Assembly: GCF_014649915.1 (NCBI RefSeq)
Contig: NZ_BMTY01000004.1
Span: 123,624 to 187,623, forward strand
DNA: 64,000 nt
From: Streptomyces toxytricini
Lineage (GTDB): Bacteria; Actinomycetota; Actinomycetes; Streptomycetales; Streptomycetaceae
Direction: 5' to 3'
This document shows, piece after piece, positions 16,295 through 24,764 of the stretch (the stretch's first letter is position 1; every line of letters starts with the position of its first letter). The position numbers were made by a program, and so were the translations under genes. The notes under the pieces were generated by a model, which was not told where the DNA came from, ran no database searches, and was given only the letters and a program-made list of their open reading frames with translations.

Positions 16295-17272
16295 ATGCGT
16301 CCCGCACACACCGCCCTCGCGGTCCTCGTCGCCGCGGTCTGGGGCTTCAACTTCGTCGTCATCGAGATCGGGCTCGGGCAGTTCCCGCCGCTGCTGCTGT
16401 CCGCCCTGCGCTTCCTCGCCGCGGCCCTGCCCGCCGTCTTCTTCACGGGCCGGCCCAAGGTCGCCTGGAAGTGGGTGCTCGGCGTCGGGGCGGCGCTCGG
16501 CATCGCGAAGTTCGGGCTGCTCTTCACGGGCATGGCCGCGGGGATGCCGGCCGGGCTCTCCTCCCTCGTCCTCCAGGTGCAGGCGGTGTTCACCGCCGCG
16601 CTGGCGGGCGCCGTGCTGCGGGAGCGGCCCGGGCGGGTCCGGCTGGCCGGGATGGCCGTCGCGCTCGGCGGGATCGCGGTGGCCGCCGCCGACCAGGGCG
16701 CCTCCGGGCCGGTGCTCGGCTTCACGCTCGTCGTCGCGGCCGCCGCCTGCTGGGGCGTCTCCAACGTGCTGACCCGCAAGGCGGCCCCGCCCGACGCGCT
16801 GAACTTCATGGTCTGGGTGTGCACCGTGCCGGTGCTGCCGCTGCTCGCGCTGTCGCTGCTGCTGGAGGGACCGGAGCGGGACCTGGCCGCGCTGCGGTCC
16901 CTGGACTGGTCCGGGATCGCCGTCATCGGGTACGTCGCCTGGGTGTCCACCGTGTTCGGCTTCGGGGCCTGGGGGTACCTGCTGCGGCGCTACCCCGCTT
17001 CCTCCGTCGCCCCGTTCTCGCTGCTCGTGCCGGTCTTCGGGATGTCCTCGGCGGCGCTGGTGCTCGGCGAGGAGGTCACCGGGCCGCGCCTGCTCGCCGC
17101 GCTGCTGCTGATCGGCGGGGTCGCCCTGACCTCGCTCGCCCCGGCGAGTAAGGGAATCGCAAAGTCCGCCTCCGGTGTGCAACCTCCGGCGGGCCAGGCG
17201 GGTCTCATGGTGCGTCGGCACTTCCGGGGAGGGATCCGGGGGGATCGGGAAGTACCGGCGAGGAGGGGGTAA
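16295..17272 (+). CDS. EamA/DMT-family transporter
   Basis: A 325-aa membrane protein with two EamA repeats and about ten transmembrane helices. Repeat 1 starts at MRPAHTALAVLVAAVWGFNF and repeat 2 near VLGFTLVVAAAACWG; both have the conserved Trp-Gly turn. The region VAPFSLLVPVFGMSSAALVLGEE is the typical second-repeat signature. Members export amino acids, purines or other metabolites (RhtA/YdcZ-like). The start ATG follows AAGGC; the hydrophobic first helix begins at once. A 45-aa hydrophilic tail after the last helix is unusual but has no motif. It is divergent from the LysR gene, its likely regulator. Confidence 0.88.
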   Translation: MRPAHTALAVLVAAVWGFNFVVIEIGLGQFPPLLLSALRFLAAALPAVFFTGRPKVAWKWVLGVGAALGIAKFGLLFTGMAAGMPAGLSSLVLQVQAVFTAALAGAVLRERPGRVRLAGMAVALGGIAVAAADQGASGPVLGFTLVVAAAACWGVSNVLTRKAAPPDALNFMVWVCTVPVLPLLALSLLLEGPERDLAALRSLDWSGIAVIGYVAWVSTVFGFGAWGYLLRRYPASSVAPFSLLVPVFGMSSAALVLGEEVTGPRLLAALLLIGGVALTSLAPASKGIAKSASGVQPPAGQAGLMVRRHFRGGIRGDREVPARRG

Positions 17273-17280
17273 CCGCGAGG

Positions 17281-17308
17281 GGGTCCGGCCGCGAGGCCGG
17301 GCCCTTTT
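17281..17308 (+). terminator. Rho-independent terminator after the EamA gene
   Basis: A 10-bp GC stem (GGGTCCGGCC with GGCCGGGCCC, one G-T pair) with a GCGA tetraloop is followed by CTTTTCC. It begins 9 bp after the transporter stop codon and ends about 65 bp before recD2. Confidence 0.75.
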
Positions 17309-17372
17309 CCGGTTCCCGGGCCGCCGTCCACAGGCTCCCCGGAGTGTCACGGCCGGGCGGTAACGTCGTCCC

Positions 17373-19616
17373 ATGGCAACGAACGGGGCGGTCCAACTCG
17401 CGGTGGTCGAGGGGGTCCTGGAGCGCATCACGTATGCGAACGAGGAGAACGGCTACACCGTCGCCCGCGTCGACACCGGCCGCGGCAGCGGCGACCTGCT
17501 GACCGTCGTCGGCTCGCTGCTGGGCGCGCAGCCCGGCGAATCGCTGCGGATGGAGGGCCGCTGGGGGTCCCACCCCCAATATGGGCGTCAGTTCACGGTC
17601 GAAAACTACCGCACCGTCCTTCCCGCCACCGTCCAGGGCATCCGCCGCTACCTCGGCTCCGGCCTCATCAAGGGCATCGGCCCGCGGATCGCCGACCGGA
17701 TCGTCGAGCACTTCGGGACCGACACCCTGGACGTCATCGAGGCCGACCCGGGGCGGCTCGTCGAGGTGCCGGGCCTCGGGCCCAAGCGGACCAGGATGAT
17801 CGGCGCCGCCTGGGAGGAGCAGAAGGCGATCAAGGAGGTCATGGTCTTCCTCCAGGGCGTCGGCGTCTCCACCTCCATCGCGGTCCGCATCTACAAGAAG
17901 TACGGGGACGCCTCCATCTCAGTGGTCCGCAACCAGCCGTACCGGCTCGCCGCCGACGTCTGGGGCATCGGCTTCCTGACCGCCGACCGGATCGCCCAGG
18001 CCGTCGGCATCCCCCACGACAGCCCCGAGCGGGTCAAGGCCGGCCTGCAGTACGTGCTGTCGCAGTCCGCCGACCAGGGCCACTGCTTCCTGCCCGAGGA
18101 GCGGCTCATCGCCGACGGCGTGACCATGCTCCAGGTCGACACCGGCCTCGTCATCGACTGCCTGGCCGAGCTCGCCGCCGACCCGGAGGGCGTCGTACGG
18201 GAATCCGTGCCGGACGCGGACGGGGGGCCGCCGGTCACCGCCGTGTACCTGGTGCCGTTCCACCGGGCCGAGCTGTCGCTCGTGGGGCAGGTGCGGCGGC
18301 TGCTGAACGCCCGGGACGACCGGATGCAGTCCTTCCAGGACGTGGACTGGGAGCGCGCGCTGGGCTGGCTCGCCGGGCGCACCGGCGCCGAGCTGGCCCC
18401 CGAGCAGCGCGACGCCGTACGGCTCGCCCTCACCCGGAAGGTGGCCGTCCTGACCGGCGGACCCGGCTGCGGCAAGTCGTTCACCGTCCGCTCCATCGTG
18501 GAACTGGCCCGGGCGAAGAAGGCCAAGGTCGTCCTCGCCGCGCCGACCGGGCGGGCGGCGAAGCGGCTGTCCGAGCTGACCGGCGCCGAGGCCTCGACCG
18601 TGCACCGGCTGCTGGAGCTCAAACCCGGCGGGGACGCCGCGTACGACCGGGAGCGCCCGCTGGACGCGGACCTGGTCGTCGTGGACGAGGCCTCCATGCT
18701 GGACCTGCTCCTGGCGAACAAGCTGGTCAAGGCCGTGGCGCCGGGCGCCCACCTGCTGCTGGTGGGCGACGTGGACCAGCTGCCCTCGGTCGGTGCGGGG
18801 GAGGTGCTGCGCGACCTCCTCGCGGACGGCGGCCCCGTCCCCGCGGTCCGCCTCACCCGGATCTTCCGGCAGGCGCAGCAGTCCGGCGTCGTCACCAACG
18901 CCCACCGGATCAACACCGGCCTGCCCCCGCTGACCGACGGCCTGCCCGACTTCTTCCTCTTCCCCGAGGAGGACACCGAGGAGGCCGGCCGCCTCACCGT
19001 CGATGTCGCCGCGCGGCGGATCCCCGCCCGCTTCGGCCTCGACCCGCGCCGCGACATCCAGGTCCTCGCCCCCAAGCACGGCGGGCCGGCCGGGGCGGGC
19101 CACCTCAACGGACTGCTCCAGCAGGCCATCACCCCGGCCCGGCCGGACCTCGCGGAGAAGCGGTTCGGCGGCCGGGTCTTCCGCGTGGGTGACAAGGTCA
19201 CCCAGATCAGGAACAACTACGAAAAAGGTGCGAACGGCGTCTTCAACGGAACCGTCGGCGTGGTCACCGCCCTCGACCCGGTCGAACAGCGGCTGACGGT
19301 CCGCACCGAAGAGGACGAGGAGGTGGGCTACGACTTCGCGGAACTGGACGAACTGGCCCATGCGTACGCCGTCACCATCCACCGCTCCCAGGGAAGCGAA
19401 TACCCGGCCGTCGTGATCCCCGTCACGACCGGCGCTTGGAGGATGCTCCAGCGGAACCTGCTCTACACGGCGGTGACCAGGGCGAAGAAGCTGGTCGTGC
19501 TGGTCGGGTCGCGCAAGGCCCTCGCGCAGGCGGTGCGTACGGTTTCCGCAGGCAGGAGGTTCACGGCGGTCGCCCCTAGGCTGTCCGGCCGCATACCGGG
19601 GGGAAACACCGCCTAG
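17373..19616 (+). CDS. recD2: ATP-dependent RecD2-type DNA helicase (SF1B)
   Basis: A 747-aa helicase. The N-terminal OB-like domain (about 8-75) is followed by tandem helix-hairpin-helix motifs (IKGIGPRIADRIVEHFG and VEVPGLGPKRTRMIGAAW), which separate RecD2 from RecBCD-bound RecD. The motor has Walker A TGGPGCGKS near 363, Walker B VVDEASML, motif III LLVGDVDQLPSVG and motif VI with YTAVTRAKKLVVLVG. RecD2 enzymes move 5' to 3' on single strands and act in recombination and damage tolerance without RecBC. No recB or recC gene is nearby, consistent with that type. The length is normal. Confidence 0.92.
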   Translation: MATNGAVQLAVVEGVLERITYANEENGYTVARVDTGRGSGDLLTVVGSLLGAQPGESLRMEGRWGSHPQYGRQFTVENYRTVLPATVQGIRRYLGSGLIKGIGPRIADRIVEHFGTDTLDVIEADPGRLVEVPGLGPKRTRMIGAAWEEQKAIKEVMVFLQGVGVSTSIAVRIYKKYGDASISVVRNQPYRLAADVWGIGFLTADRIAQAVGIPHDSPERVKAGLQYVLSQSADQGHCFLPEERLIADGVTMLQVDTGLVIDCLAELAADPEGVVRESVPDADGGPPVTAVYLVPFHRAELSLVGQVRRLLNARDDRMQSFQDVDWERALGWLAGRTGAELAPEQRDAVRLALTRKVAVLTGGPGCGKSFTVRSIVELARAKKAKVVLAAPTGRAAKRLSELTGAEASTVHRLLELKPGGDAAYDRERPLDADLVVVDEASMLDLLLANKLVKAVAPGAHLLLVGDVDQLPSVGAGEVLRDLLADGGPVPAVRLTRIFRQAQQSGVVTNAHRINTGLPPLTDGLPDFFLFPEEDTEEAGRLTVDVAARRIPARFGLDPRRDIQVLAPKHGGPAGAGHLNGLLQQAITPARPDLAEKRFGGRVFRVGDKVTQIRNNYEKGANGVFNGTVGVVTALDPVEQRLTVRTEEDEEVGYDFAELDELAHAYAVTIHRSQGSEYPAVVIPVTTGAWRMLQRNLLYTAVTRAKKLVVLVGSRKALAQAVRTVSAGRRFTAVAPRLSGRIPGGNTA

Positions 19617-19657
19617 GGTTTCCGCTTTCGGCGCGGAGGGGGCAGGATAAGAAGGTT

Positions 19658-19676
19658 GACGGCACTCAGTGCCGTC
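19658..19676. promoter_or_regulatory. 19-bp inverted repeat upstream of citrate synthase
   Basis: GACGGCACT and AGTGCCGTC are perfect 9-bp arms around one C. The arms directly follow TT, forming a TTGACG that could be a -35 hexamer, so a bound regulator would block or contact RNA polymerase. It lies about 108 bp before the chosen gltA start. The regulator is not identified. Confidence 0.55.
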
Positions 19677-19783
19677 GAAATTGCCTTACGCCGACCCCGA
19701 GTGCACTCTCCTGCGCCAGATGGGGGAAGGTAGAGGAAGTCAGGGCACCTCGAAGAAGAGGCACTACGTCGGTGAGGGATGAC

Positions 19784-21073
19784 GTGAGCGACAACTCTGT
19801 AGTACTCCGGTACGCGGACGGTGAATACACCTACCCGGTGGTCGAGAGCACCGTCGGCGACCAGGGCTTCGACATCTCGAAGCTGAGGGCCCAGACGGGG
19901 CTCGTCACCTTGGACAGCGGCTACGGCAACACCGCCGCCTACAAGTCCGCGATCACCTACCTGGACGGCGAGCAGGGCATCCTGCGCTACCGCGGCTACC
20001 CGATCGAGCAGCTGGCGGAGCGCTCGACCTTCCTCGAGGTCGCGTACCTGCTGATCAACGGCGAGCTGCCGACCGTCGACGAGCTCGCGTCGTTCCGCAA
20101 CGAGATCACCCAGCACACCCTGCTGCACGAGGACGTCAAGCGGTTCTACGACGGCTTCCCGCGCGACGCGCACCCGATGGCCATGCTGTCCTCCGTGGTC
20201 AGCGCGCTGTCGACGTTCTACCAGGACAGCCACAACCCGTTCGACGACAAGCAGCGGCACATCTCCACGATCCGCCTGCTCGCCAAGCTCCCGACGATCG
20301 CGGCGTACGCGTACAAGAAGTCGGTCGGCCACCCGGTCGTCTACCCGCGCAACGACCTCGGCTACGTCGAGAATTTCCTGCGCATGACGTTCTCCGTGCC
20401 GGCGCAGGAGTACGAGCTCGACCCGGTCGTCGTCTCCGCGCTCGACAAGCTGCTGATCCTGCACGCGGACCACGAGCAGAACTGCTCGACCTCCACCGTC
20501 CGCCTGGTCGGCTCCTCGCAGGCGAACATGTTCGCCTCGATCTCCGCCGGCATCTCGGCCCTGTGGGGCCCGCTGCACGGCGGCGCCAACCAGTCCGTGC
20601 TGGAGATGCTGGAGGGCATCCGGGCCAACGGCGGCGATGTCGACTCCTTCATCCGCAAGGTGAAGAACAAGGAGGACGGCGTCCGCCTGATGGGCTTCGG
20701 CCACCGGGTGTACAAGAGCTTCGACCCCCGCGCGAAGATCATCAAGGCTGCGGCGCACGACGTCCTGTCGGCCCTCGGCAAGTCCGACGAGCTGCTCGAC
20801 ATCGCCCTCAAGCTGGAGGAGCACGCGCTCTCCGACGAGTACTTCGTCTCGCGCAACCTCTACCCGAACGTGGACTTCTACACGGGCCTCATCTACCGCG
20901 CGATGGGCTTCCCGACCGAGATGTTCACCGTGCTCTTCGCGCTCGGCCGCCTTCCCGGCTGGATCGCCCAGTGGCACGAAATGATCAAGGAGCCGGGTTC
21001 CCGCATCGGCCGCCCGCGCCAGATCTACACCGGTGTCGTCGAGCGCGACTTCGTCCCGGTCGAGGCCCGCTGA
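19784..21073 (+). CDS. gltA: Citrate synthase (type II-like, hexameric class)
   Basis: A 429-aa enzyme that condenses oxaloacetate and acetyl-CoA into citrate, the entry step of the TCA cycle. Catalytic elements are visible: HADHEQNCSTS with the first catalytic His, GPLHGGANQSV with the second, and MGFGHRVYKSFDPRAK with the anion-binding Arg; the catalytic Asp lies in NVDFYTGLIYRAMGFP. I chose the GTG at 19784 beginning VSDNSVVLRY; an in-frame GTG four codons earlier is possible and would overlap the GAGGGA ribosome-binding site. The gene stands alone, with an inverted repeat upstream and a strong terminator downstream. Confidence 0.95.
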   Translation: MSDNSVVLRYADGEYTYPVVESTVGDQGFDISKLRAQTGLVTLDSGYGNTAAYKSAITYLDGEQGILRYRGYPIEQLAERSTFLEVAYLLINGELPTVDELASFRNEITQHTLLHEDVKRFYDGFPRDAHPMAMLSSVVSALSTFYQDSHNPFDDKQRHISTIRLLAKLPTIAAYAYKKSVGHPVVYPRNDLGYVENFLRMTFSVPAQEYELDPVVVSALDKLLILHADHEQNCSTSTVRLVGSSQANMFASISAGISALWGPLHGGANQSVLEMLEGIRANGGDVDSFIRKVKNKEDGVRLMGFGHRVYKSFDPRAKIIKAAAHDVLSALGKSDELLDIALKLEEHALSDEYFVSRNLYPNVDFYTGLIYRAMGFPTEMFTVLFALGRLPGWIAQWHEMIKEPGSRIGRPRQIYTGVVERDFVPVEAR

Positions 21074-21093
21074 CACAGGGCCCGCAGTACGCG

Positions 21094-21144
21094 AAAAGCG
21101 CCCCGCCGTCGATCCCCCCACGGGTCGACGGACGGGGCGCTTTC
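21094..21144 (+). terminator. Strong intrinsic terminator after citrate synthase
   Basis: A long stem pairs AAAGCGCCCCG with CGGGGCGCTTT, with an inner CGTCGA/TCGACG extension around a C-rich loop. Flanking A and T runs make it usable on both strands, though the opposing copA gene ends some 300 bp further on. It begins 21 bp after the stop codon. Confidence 0.8.
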
Positions 21145-21453
21145 CCTTGCCCCGGCCGAGGATTCCCCCCACGGGATCCGGGCCGGGTGTTCGGCGAGGA
21201 GCGCACACCGGGTGCGCTCCGGTCGGGTTCTGCCGGGACCCGTACGGGTCGGGGGGGCCGCTCAAAGCACCCCGTCGGGCACGCGTCCCGGCCGGCCGGT
21301 GCCGCGGACGTCCCCCAAGACCTCCGTGAACGTCCCCCAAGACGTTCTGGCACCGCCCCATTAGACCCACTGACCGGGCCGATGGTTACGCTCCCGTCAC
21401 TGTGATCTGCGTCTCCTGTGAAGGAAGTGTGCACAGTGTGGGGAGAGCAACCT
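21145..21453. other. Non-coding spacer with duplicated 14-mer and an orphan ribosome-binding site
   Basis: About 300 bp between the citrate synthase terminator and the end of copA. ACGTCCCCCAAGAC occurs exactly twice (21308-21321 and 21330-21343, 22 bp apart), and the second copy sits inside the inverted repeat GAACGTC-N6-GACGTTC (21328-21347). Downstream, around 21415-21440, GAAGGAAGTG is followed by GTG codons reading rightward into the 3' end of copA, where no gene follows. I see no convincing coding region. It may be a remnant 5' region of a lost gene or a small-RNA locus. Confidence 0.4.
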
Positions 21454-23766
21454 CTAACGGAAGGAACGCAGCCGCAGGCTGTTCGTGACCACGAAAACCG
21501 AGGAAAAGGCCATCGCGGCCCCTGCGATCATGGGATTGAGCAGTCCGGCAGCGGCGAGCGGCAGCGCCGCCAGGTTGTAGCCGAACGCCCAGAAGAGGTT
21601 GCCCTTGATCGTGGCGAGGGTGCGCCGGGAGAGTCGGATCGCGTCCGCCGCGACCCGCAGGTCGCCCCGGACCAGGGTCAGGTCGCCCGCCTCGATCGCG
21701 GCGTCCGTGCCCGTCCCCATGGCCAGGCCCAGGTCGGCTCGGGCGAGGGCCGCGGCGTCGTTGACGCCGTCCCCGACCATGGCCACCGTCCGGCCCTCGG
21801 ACTGCAGGCGCCGCACCACGTCCACCTTGTCCTGCGGCAGCACCTCGGCGATCACCTCGTCGATGCCGACCTCACGGGCCACCGCCTCGGCGACGGCCCG
21901 GTTGTCGCCGGTGAGCAGCACCGGGGTGAGGCCGAGCGCCCGCAGCCGGGACACCGCCTCGGCGCTGGTGTCCTTGACGGCGTCCGCGACGGCCAGCACG
22001 CCGCGCACCTCACCGTCCCAGGCGACCAGCACGGCGGTGGACCCCTCCGCCTCGGCGGCCGCCTTGGCCCGCGCAGGGCCCGCGGGCAGGGCGATCGACC
22101 TCTCGGCGAGGAGCCGCTCGCGGCCGACGAGCACCTCGCGGCCCTCCACCACGCCGCGGACGCCGAGCCCGGCGAGGTTTTCGAACGACTCCGGCACGGG
22201 CAGGGAGCCCCGCTCGGCTGCGCCCGCGGCGACGGCGCGGGCGATCGGGTGCTCCGAGGCGTGCTCCAGCGCCCCGGCGAGGCGCAGCAGCTCGGCGCCG
22301 TCCGTCCCGGGCGCGGGGTGCACGCCCGAGAGGGCCATCCGGCCGGTGGTGACGGTTCCGGTCTTGTCCAGGACGACGGTGTCGACGCGGCGGGTGGACT
22401 CCAGCACCTCCGGCCCCTTGATCAGGATGCCGAGCTGGGCGCCGCGCCCGGTGCCGACCATCAGCGCGGTCGGCGTGGCCAGGCCCAGCGCGCAGGGGCA
22501 GGCGATGATCAGCACGGCGACCGCGGCCGTGAAGGCGGCGGTGGGGTCGTCGGTGGCGAGCAGCCAGCCGACCCAGGTGCCGAGCGCGAGGAGCAGGACG
22601 ACGGGCACGAACACGGCGGAGATCCGGTCGGCGAGCCGCTGCACCTCGGCCTTGCCGTTCTGCGCCTCCTCGACGAGGCGGGCCATGCGGGCCAGCTGGG
22701 TGTCGGAGCCGACTCGGACGGCCTCGACGACGAGGCGGCCGGAGGTGTTCACGGTCGCGCCGGTGACGGTGTCGCCGGCGGAGACCTCGACCGGGACGGA
22801 CTCGCCGGTCAGCATCGATGCGTCGACGGCGGACTCGCCCTCGACGACCGTTCCGTCCGTGGCGATCTTCTCGCCGGGGCGGACGGCGAAGCGGTCGCCG
22901 GGCCGCAGCGAGGCGACGGGGACGCGCACCTCGCGGCCGTCGCGCAGGACGGCGACGTCCTTGGCGCCGAGTTCCATCAGCGCCCGGAGCGCCGCGCCGG
23001 CCTTCCGCTTGGAGCGGGCCTCGAGGTAGCGGCCGAGCAGGATGAAGGTGACGACGCCGGCGGCGACCTCCAGGTAGATCGCGGAGGAGCCGTCGGTGCG
23101 GGAGACGGTGAAGTCGAAGCCGTGCCGCATGCCCGGCATGCCGGCGTGCCCGAAGAACAGCGCCCACAGGGACCAGGCGAAGGCGGCGAGGGTGCCGACC
23201 GACACGAGGGTGTCCATGGTCGCCGCGCCGTGCCGGGCGTTCGTCCAGGCGGCCTTGTGGAAGGGGAGGGCGCCCCAGACGACGACGGGGGCGGCCAGGG
23301 TGAGCGAGAGCCACTGCCAGTTGTCGAACTGCAGGGCGGGCACCATCGCGAGCAGGACCACCGGCAGGGACAGCACGGCGGAGACCAGAAGCCGGGAGCG
23401 CAGTGCGGCCGTCGCCGGGTCGGGCGCCTCCTGCGGGGCCTCCGCTTCCGGTCCGCCGGCGGGGGCGGGCGCGGGGACCGGCGGGGGCGGCTCCTCGGCG
23501 GTGTAGCCGGTCCGCACGACCGTCGCGATCAGGTCGGCGACCTCGGTGCCGGCGCCGTAGGAGATGCGGGCCTTCTCGGTGGCGTAGTTCACCGTGGCGG
23601 TGACGCCGTCCATCCGGTTCAGCTTCTTCTCGATGCGGGCCGCGCAGGAGGCGCAGGTCATCCCCCCGATCGCCAGCTCGACCTCGGCGGCGGGCGGGGG
23701 CGGTGCGGCGGCCGGGGCCTGCGGCGGCCCGTCGTGCACCGTGCTGCGGCTCGTGCTCGTGCTCAT
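21454..23766 (-). CDS. copA: Copper-exporting P1B-type ATPase
   Basis: A 770-aa Cu(I) efflux pump. The N-terminal metal-binding domain has GMTCASC with Cys38 and Cys41. Eight membrane helices follow, with the Cu-binding CPC motif in [13 protein letters not shown] (about 422-424), the phosphorylated Asp in DKTGTVTTG (near 466), an HP motif in HASEHPIA and the hinge [10 protein letters not shown]. Together these define a P1B-1 copper transporter that moves Cu(I) out of the cytoplasm with ATP. It lies 103 bp downstream of the copper chaperone gene on the same strand, and a CsoR-like palindrome precedes that gene, so both are probably copper-induced together. Confidence 0.93.
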   Translation of the reverse strand: MSTSTSRSTVHDGPPQAPAAAPPPPAAEVELAIGGMTCASCAARIEKKLNRMDGVTATVNYATEKARISYGAGTEVADLIATVVRTGYTAEEPPPPVPAPAPAGGPEAEAPQEAPDPATAALRSRLLVSAVLSLPVVLLAMVPALQFDNWQWLSLTLAAPVVVWGALPFHKAAWTNARHGAATMDTLVSVGTLAAFAWSLWALFFGHAGMPGMRHGFDFTVSRTDGSSAIYLEVAAGVVTFILLGRYLEARSKRKAGAALRALMELGAKDVAVLRDGREVRVPVASLRPGDRFAVRPGEKIATDGTVVEGESAVDASMLTGESVPVEVSAGDTVTGATVNTSGRLVVEAVRVGSDTQLARMARLVEEAQNGKAEVQRLADRISAVFVPVVLLLALGTWVGWLLATDDPTAAFTAAVAVLIIACPCALGLATPTALMVGTGRGAQLGILIKGPEVLESTRRVDTVVLDKTGTVTTGRMALSGVHPAPGTDGAELLRLAGALEHASEHPIARAVAAGAAERGSLPVPESFENLAGLGVRGVVEGREVLVGRERLLAERSIALPAGPARAKAAAEAEGSTAVLVAWDGEVRGVLAVADAVKDTSAEAVSRLRALGLTPVLLTGDNRAVAEAVAREVGIDEVIAEVLPQDKVDVVRRLQSEGRTVAMVGDGVNDAAALARADLGLAMGTGTDAAIEAGDLTLVRGDLRVAADAIRLSRRTLATIKGNLFWAFGYNLAALPLAAAGLLNPMIAGAAMAFSSVFVVTNSLRLRSFR

Positions 23767-23869
23767 GATCCGGCTCCAAAAGGGACGGCCGGGCCGTACG
23801 GGGCCGGTATCAGCCGGCGGTACGGCCCGGGTCGGGTGCTGCGCGGGAGGGGCGCCGGGCCCCGGCTGT

Positions 23870-24103
23870 TCAGGCCTGGCCGGCGAACTCGTAGCCGGCC
23901 TCGTCCACGGCGGCCCGGACGTCCTCCTCCGCGAGCGGCGCCTCGGAGACCACCGTGACCTCCCCGGTGGCGGCGACGGCCTTGACCGAGGCCACGCCCG
24001 GGAGGGCGGAGAGCTCGGCGGTCACGGCGCCCTCGCAGTGGCCGCAGGTCATGCCGGTCACGCGGTAGACGGTGGTGGTGCGGGTGTCCGTCTCGGCGGT
24101 CAT
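23870..24103 (-). CDS. copZ: Copper chaperone, heavy-metal-associated domain protein
   Basis: A 77-aa single HMA domain with GMTCGHC (Cys20, Cys23) after the first strand and the usual beta-alpha-beta-beta-alpha-beta pattern. CopZ proteins carry Cu(I) to CopA and the CsoR repressor. The start ATG is preceded by GAAGAGGAGAACG, a good ribosome-binding site. It is the first gene after the CsoR-like operator and is followed by copA. Confidence 0.9.
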   Translation of the reverse strand: MTAETDTRTTTVYRVTGMTCGHCEGAVTAELSALPGVASVKAVAATGEVTVVSEAPLAEEDVRAAVDEAGYEFAGQA

Positions 24104-24194
24104 GTCGTTCTCCTCTTCAAGGGTGCGTCCAGCTGCTGCCGCAGGGGCGGTCGCGCGCGGTCGTGCTCCCACGTCCCTCCGACGCTTCGAGAAT

Positions 24195-24211
24195 ATACCC
24201 CCAGGGGGTAT
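24195..24211. promoter_or_regulatory. CsoR-like copper operator overlapping a promoter
   Basis: ATACCCCC and GGGGGTAT form perfect 8-bp arms around a single A, the shape of known actinobacterial CsoR operators (AT-flanked G/C tract). It lies 92 bp upstream of copZ. On the minus strand the adjacent TATATT would suit a -10 box, so repressor binding would block transcription until Cu(I) releases it. The csoR gene itself is not in the window. Confidence 0.7.
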
Positions 24212-24330
24212 TAAGCGAGCGGTGGAGGGTCGTTTCCGCGCGCCGCGGGCGGGAGGTGCGGGTTGCGGGCATGCGGACGGCCCGGACGCGCGGGGCGTCC
24301 GGGCCGTGGCGCACGCCGCCGGGCAGCGGG

Positions 24331-24531
24331 TCAGGAGCCGCTGCGGGCGCGGTTCCCCGGGCGGCGCGCCGCCCACGCGCGGATCGCCTCCGCGCGCCAG
24401 TAGGGCCTGCCGCCCTGCACGAGGTCCGGCGCGGGCAGCAGCCCGTGCTTGCGGTACGAGCGCACCGAATCCGGCCGGACCCGGATGTGGGCGGCGATCT
24501 CCTTGTAGGACCACAGCGGCCCGTCGCTCAT
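24331..24531 (-). CDS. Small helix-turn-helix DNA-binding protein (excisionase/MerR-type fold)
   Basis: A 66-aa protein: LWSYKEIAAHIRVRPDSVRSYRKHG forms a winged-helix turn, with the Y-R-K-H-G-L-L-P-A-P segment and WRAEAIRAWAARRPG helix typical of excisionase-like or MerR-type small regulators. The ATG at 24531 follows GGAGGTG. It lacks a sensor domain. No integrase or attachment site is visible nearby, so it is unlikely to be a working prophage excisionase. It lies between copZ and the inositol dehydrogenase gene, transcribed leftward like both. Confidence 0.7.
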   Translation of the reverse strand: MSDGPLWSYKEIAAHIRVRPDSVRSYRKHGLLPAPDLVQGGRPYWRAEAIRAWAARRPGNRARSGS

Positions 24532-24742
24532 CGACGACACCTCCTCGTCCGCGCGCCGGGCCGGCCGGGAGGCCGGCGGGGGATCCGGCGCACGGCCCCG
24601 AACGATCACGACGGTGCTTCCCGGGAGGCGGCAGGTCGTGACTTTCGGCGGTCGTCTGTTGACGTTCTGTTACGGACGGGTCGCGTGATGTGGAAGGACA
24701 TGACGCGGCGGCGACAGCGGTGACGCCTTCGGGACACCGCTT

Positions 24743-24758
24743 GCCGCCGTGAGGCGGC
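24743..24758 (-). terminator. Short hairpin after the iolG-like gene
   Basis: GCCGCC and GGCGGC pair around a GTGA tetraloop, a few bases past the stop codon of the leftward oxidoreductase gene. It is short and lacks a T-tract, so it is a weak candidate. Confidence 0.4.
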
Positions 24759-24764
24759 GGCCCA

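Noticed and set aside
21418..23958. An 846-codon rightward frame over copA
   Set aside because: Composition is a shadow of the copA codons (Gly, Arg, His rich) with no motifs, whereas copA on the other strand has every P-type ATPase signature.
24331..24531. Prophage excision gene
   Set aside because: The fold fits an excisionase, but there is no integrase, attachment site or phage gene in the window, so it is described only as a small HTH protein.
24688..24723. Tiny rightward frame MWKDMTRRRQR after a TTGACG-like box
   Set aside because: Eleven codons with no clear ribosome-binding site; the promoter resemblance is weak and the region is better seen as the spacer after iolG.
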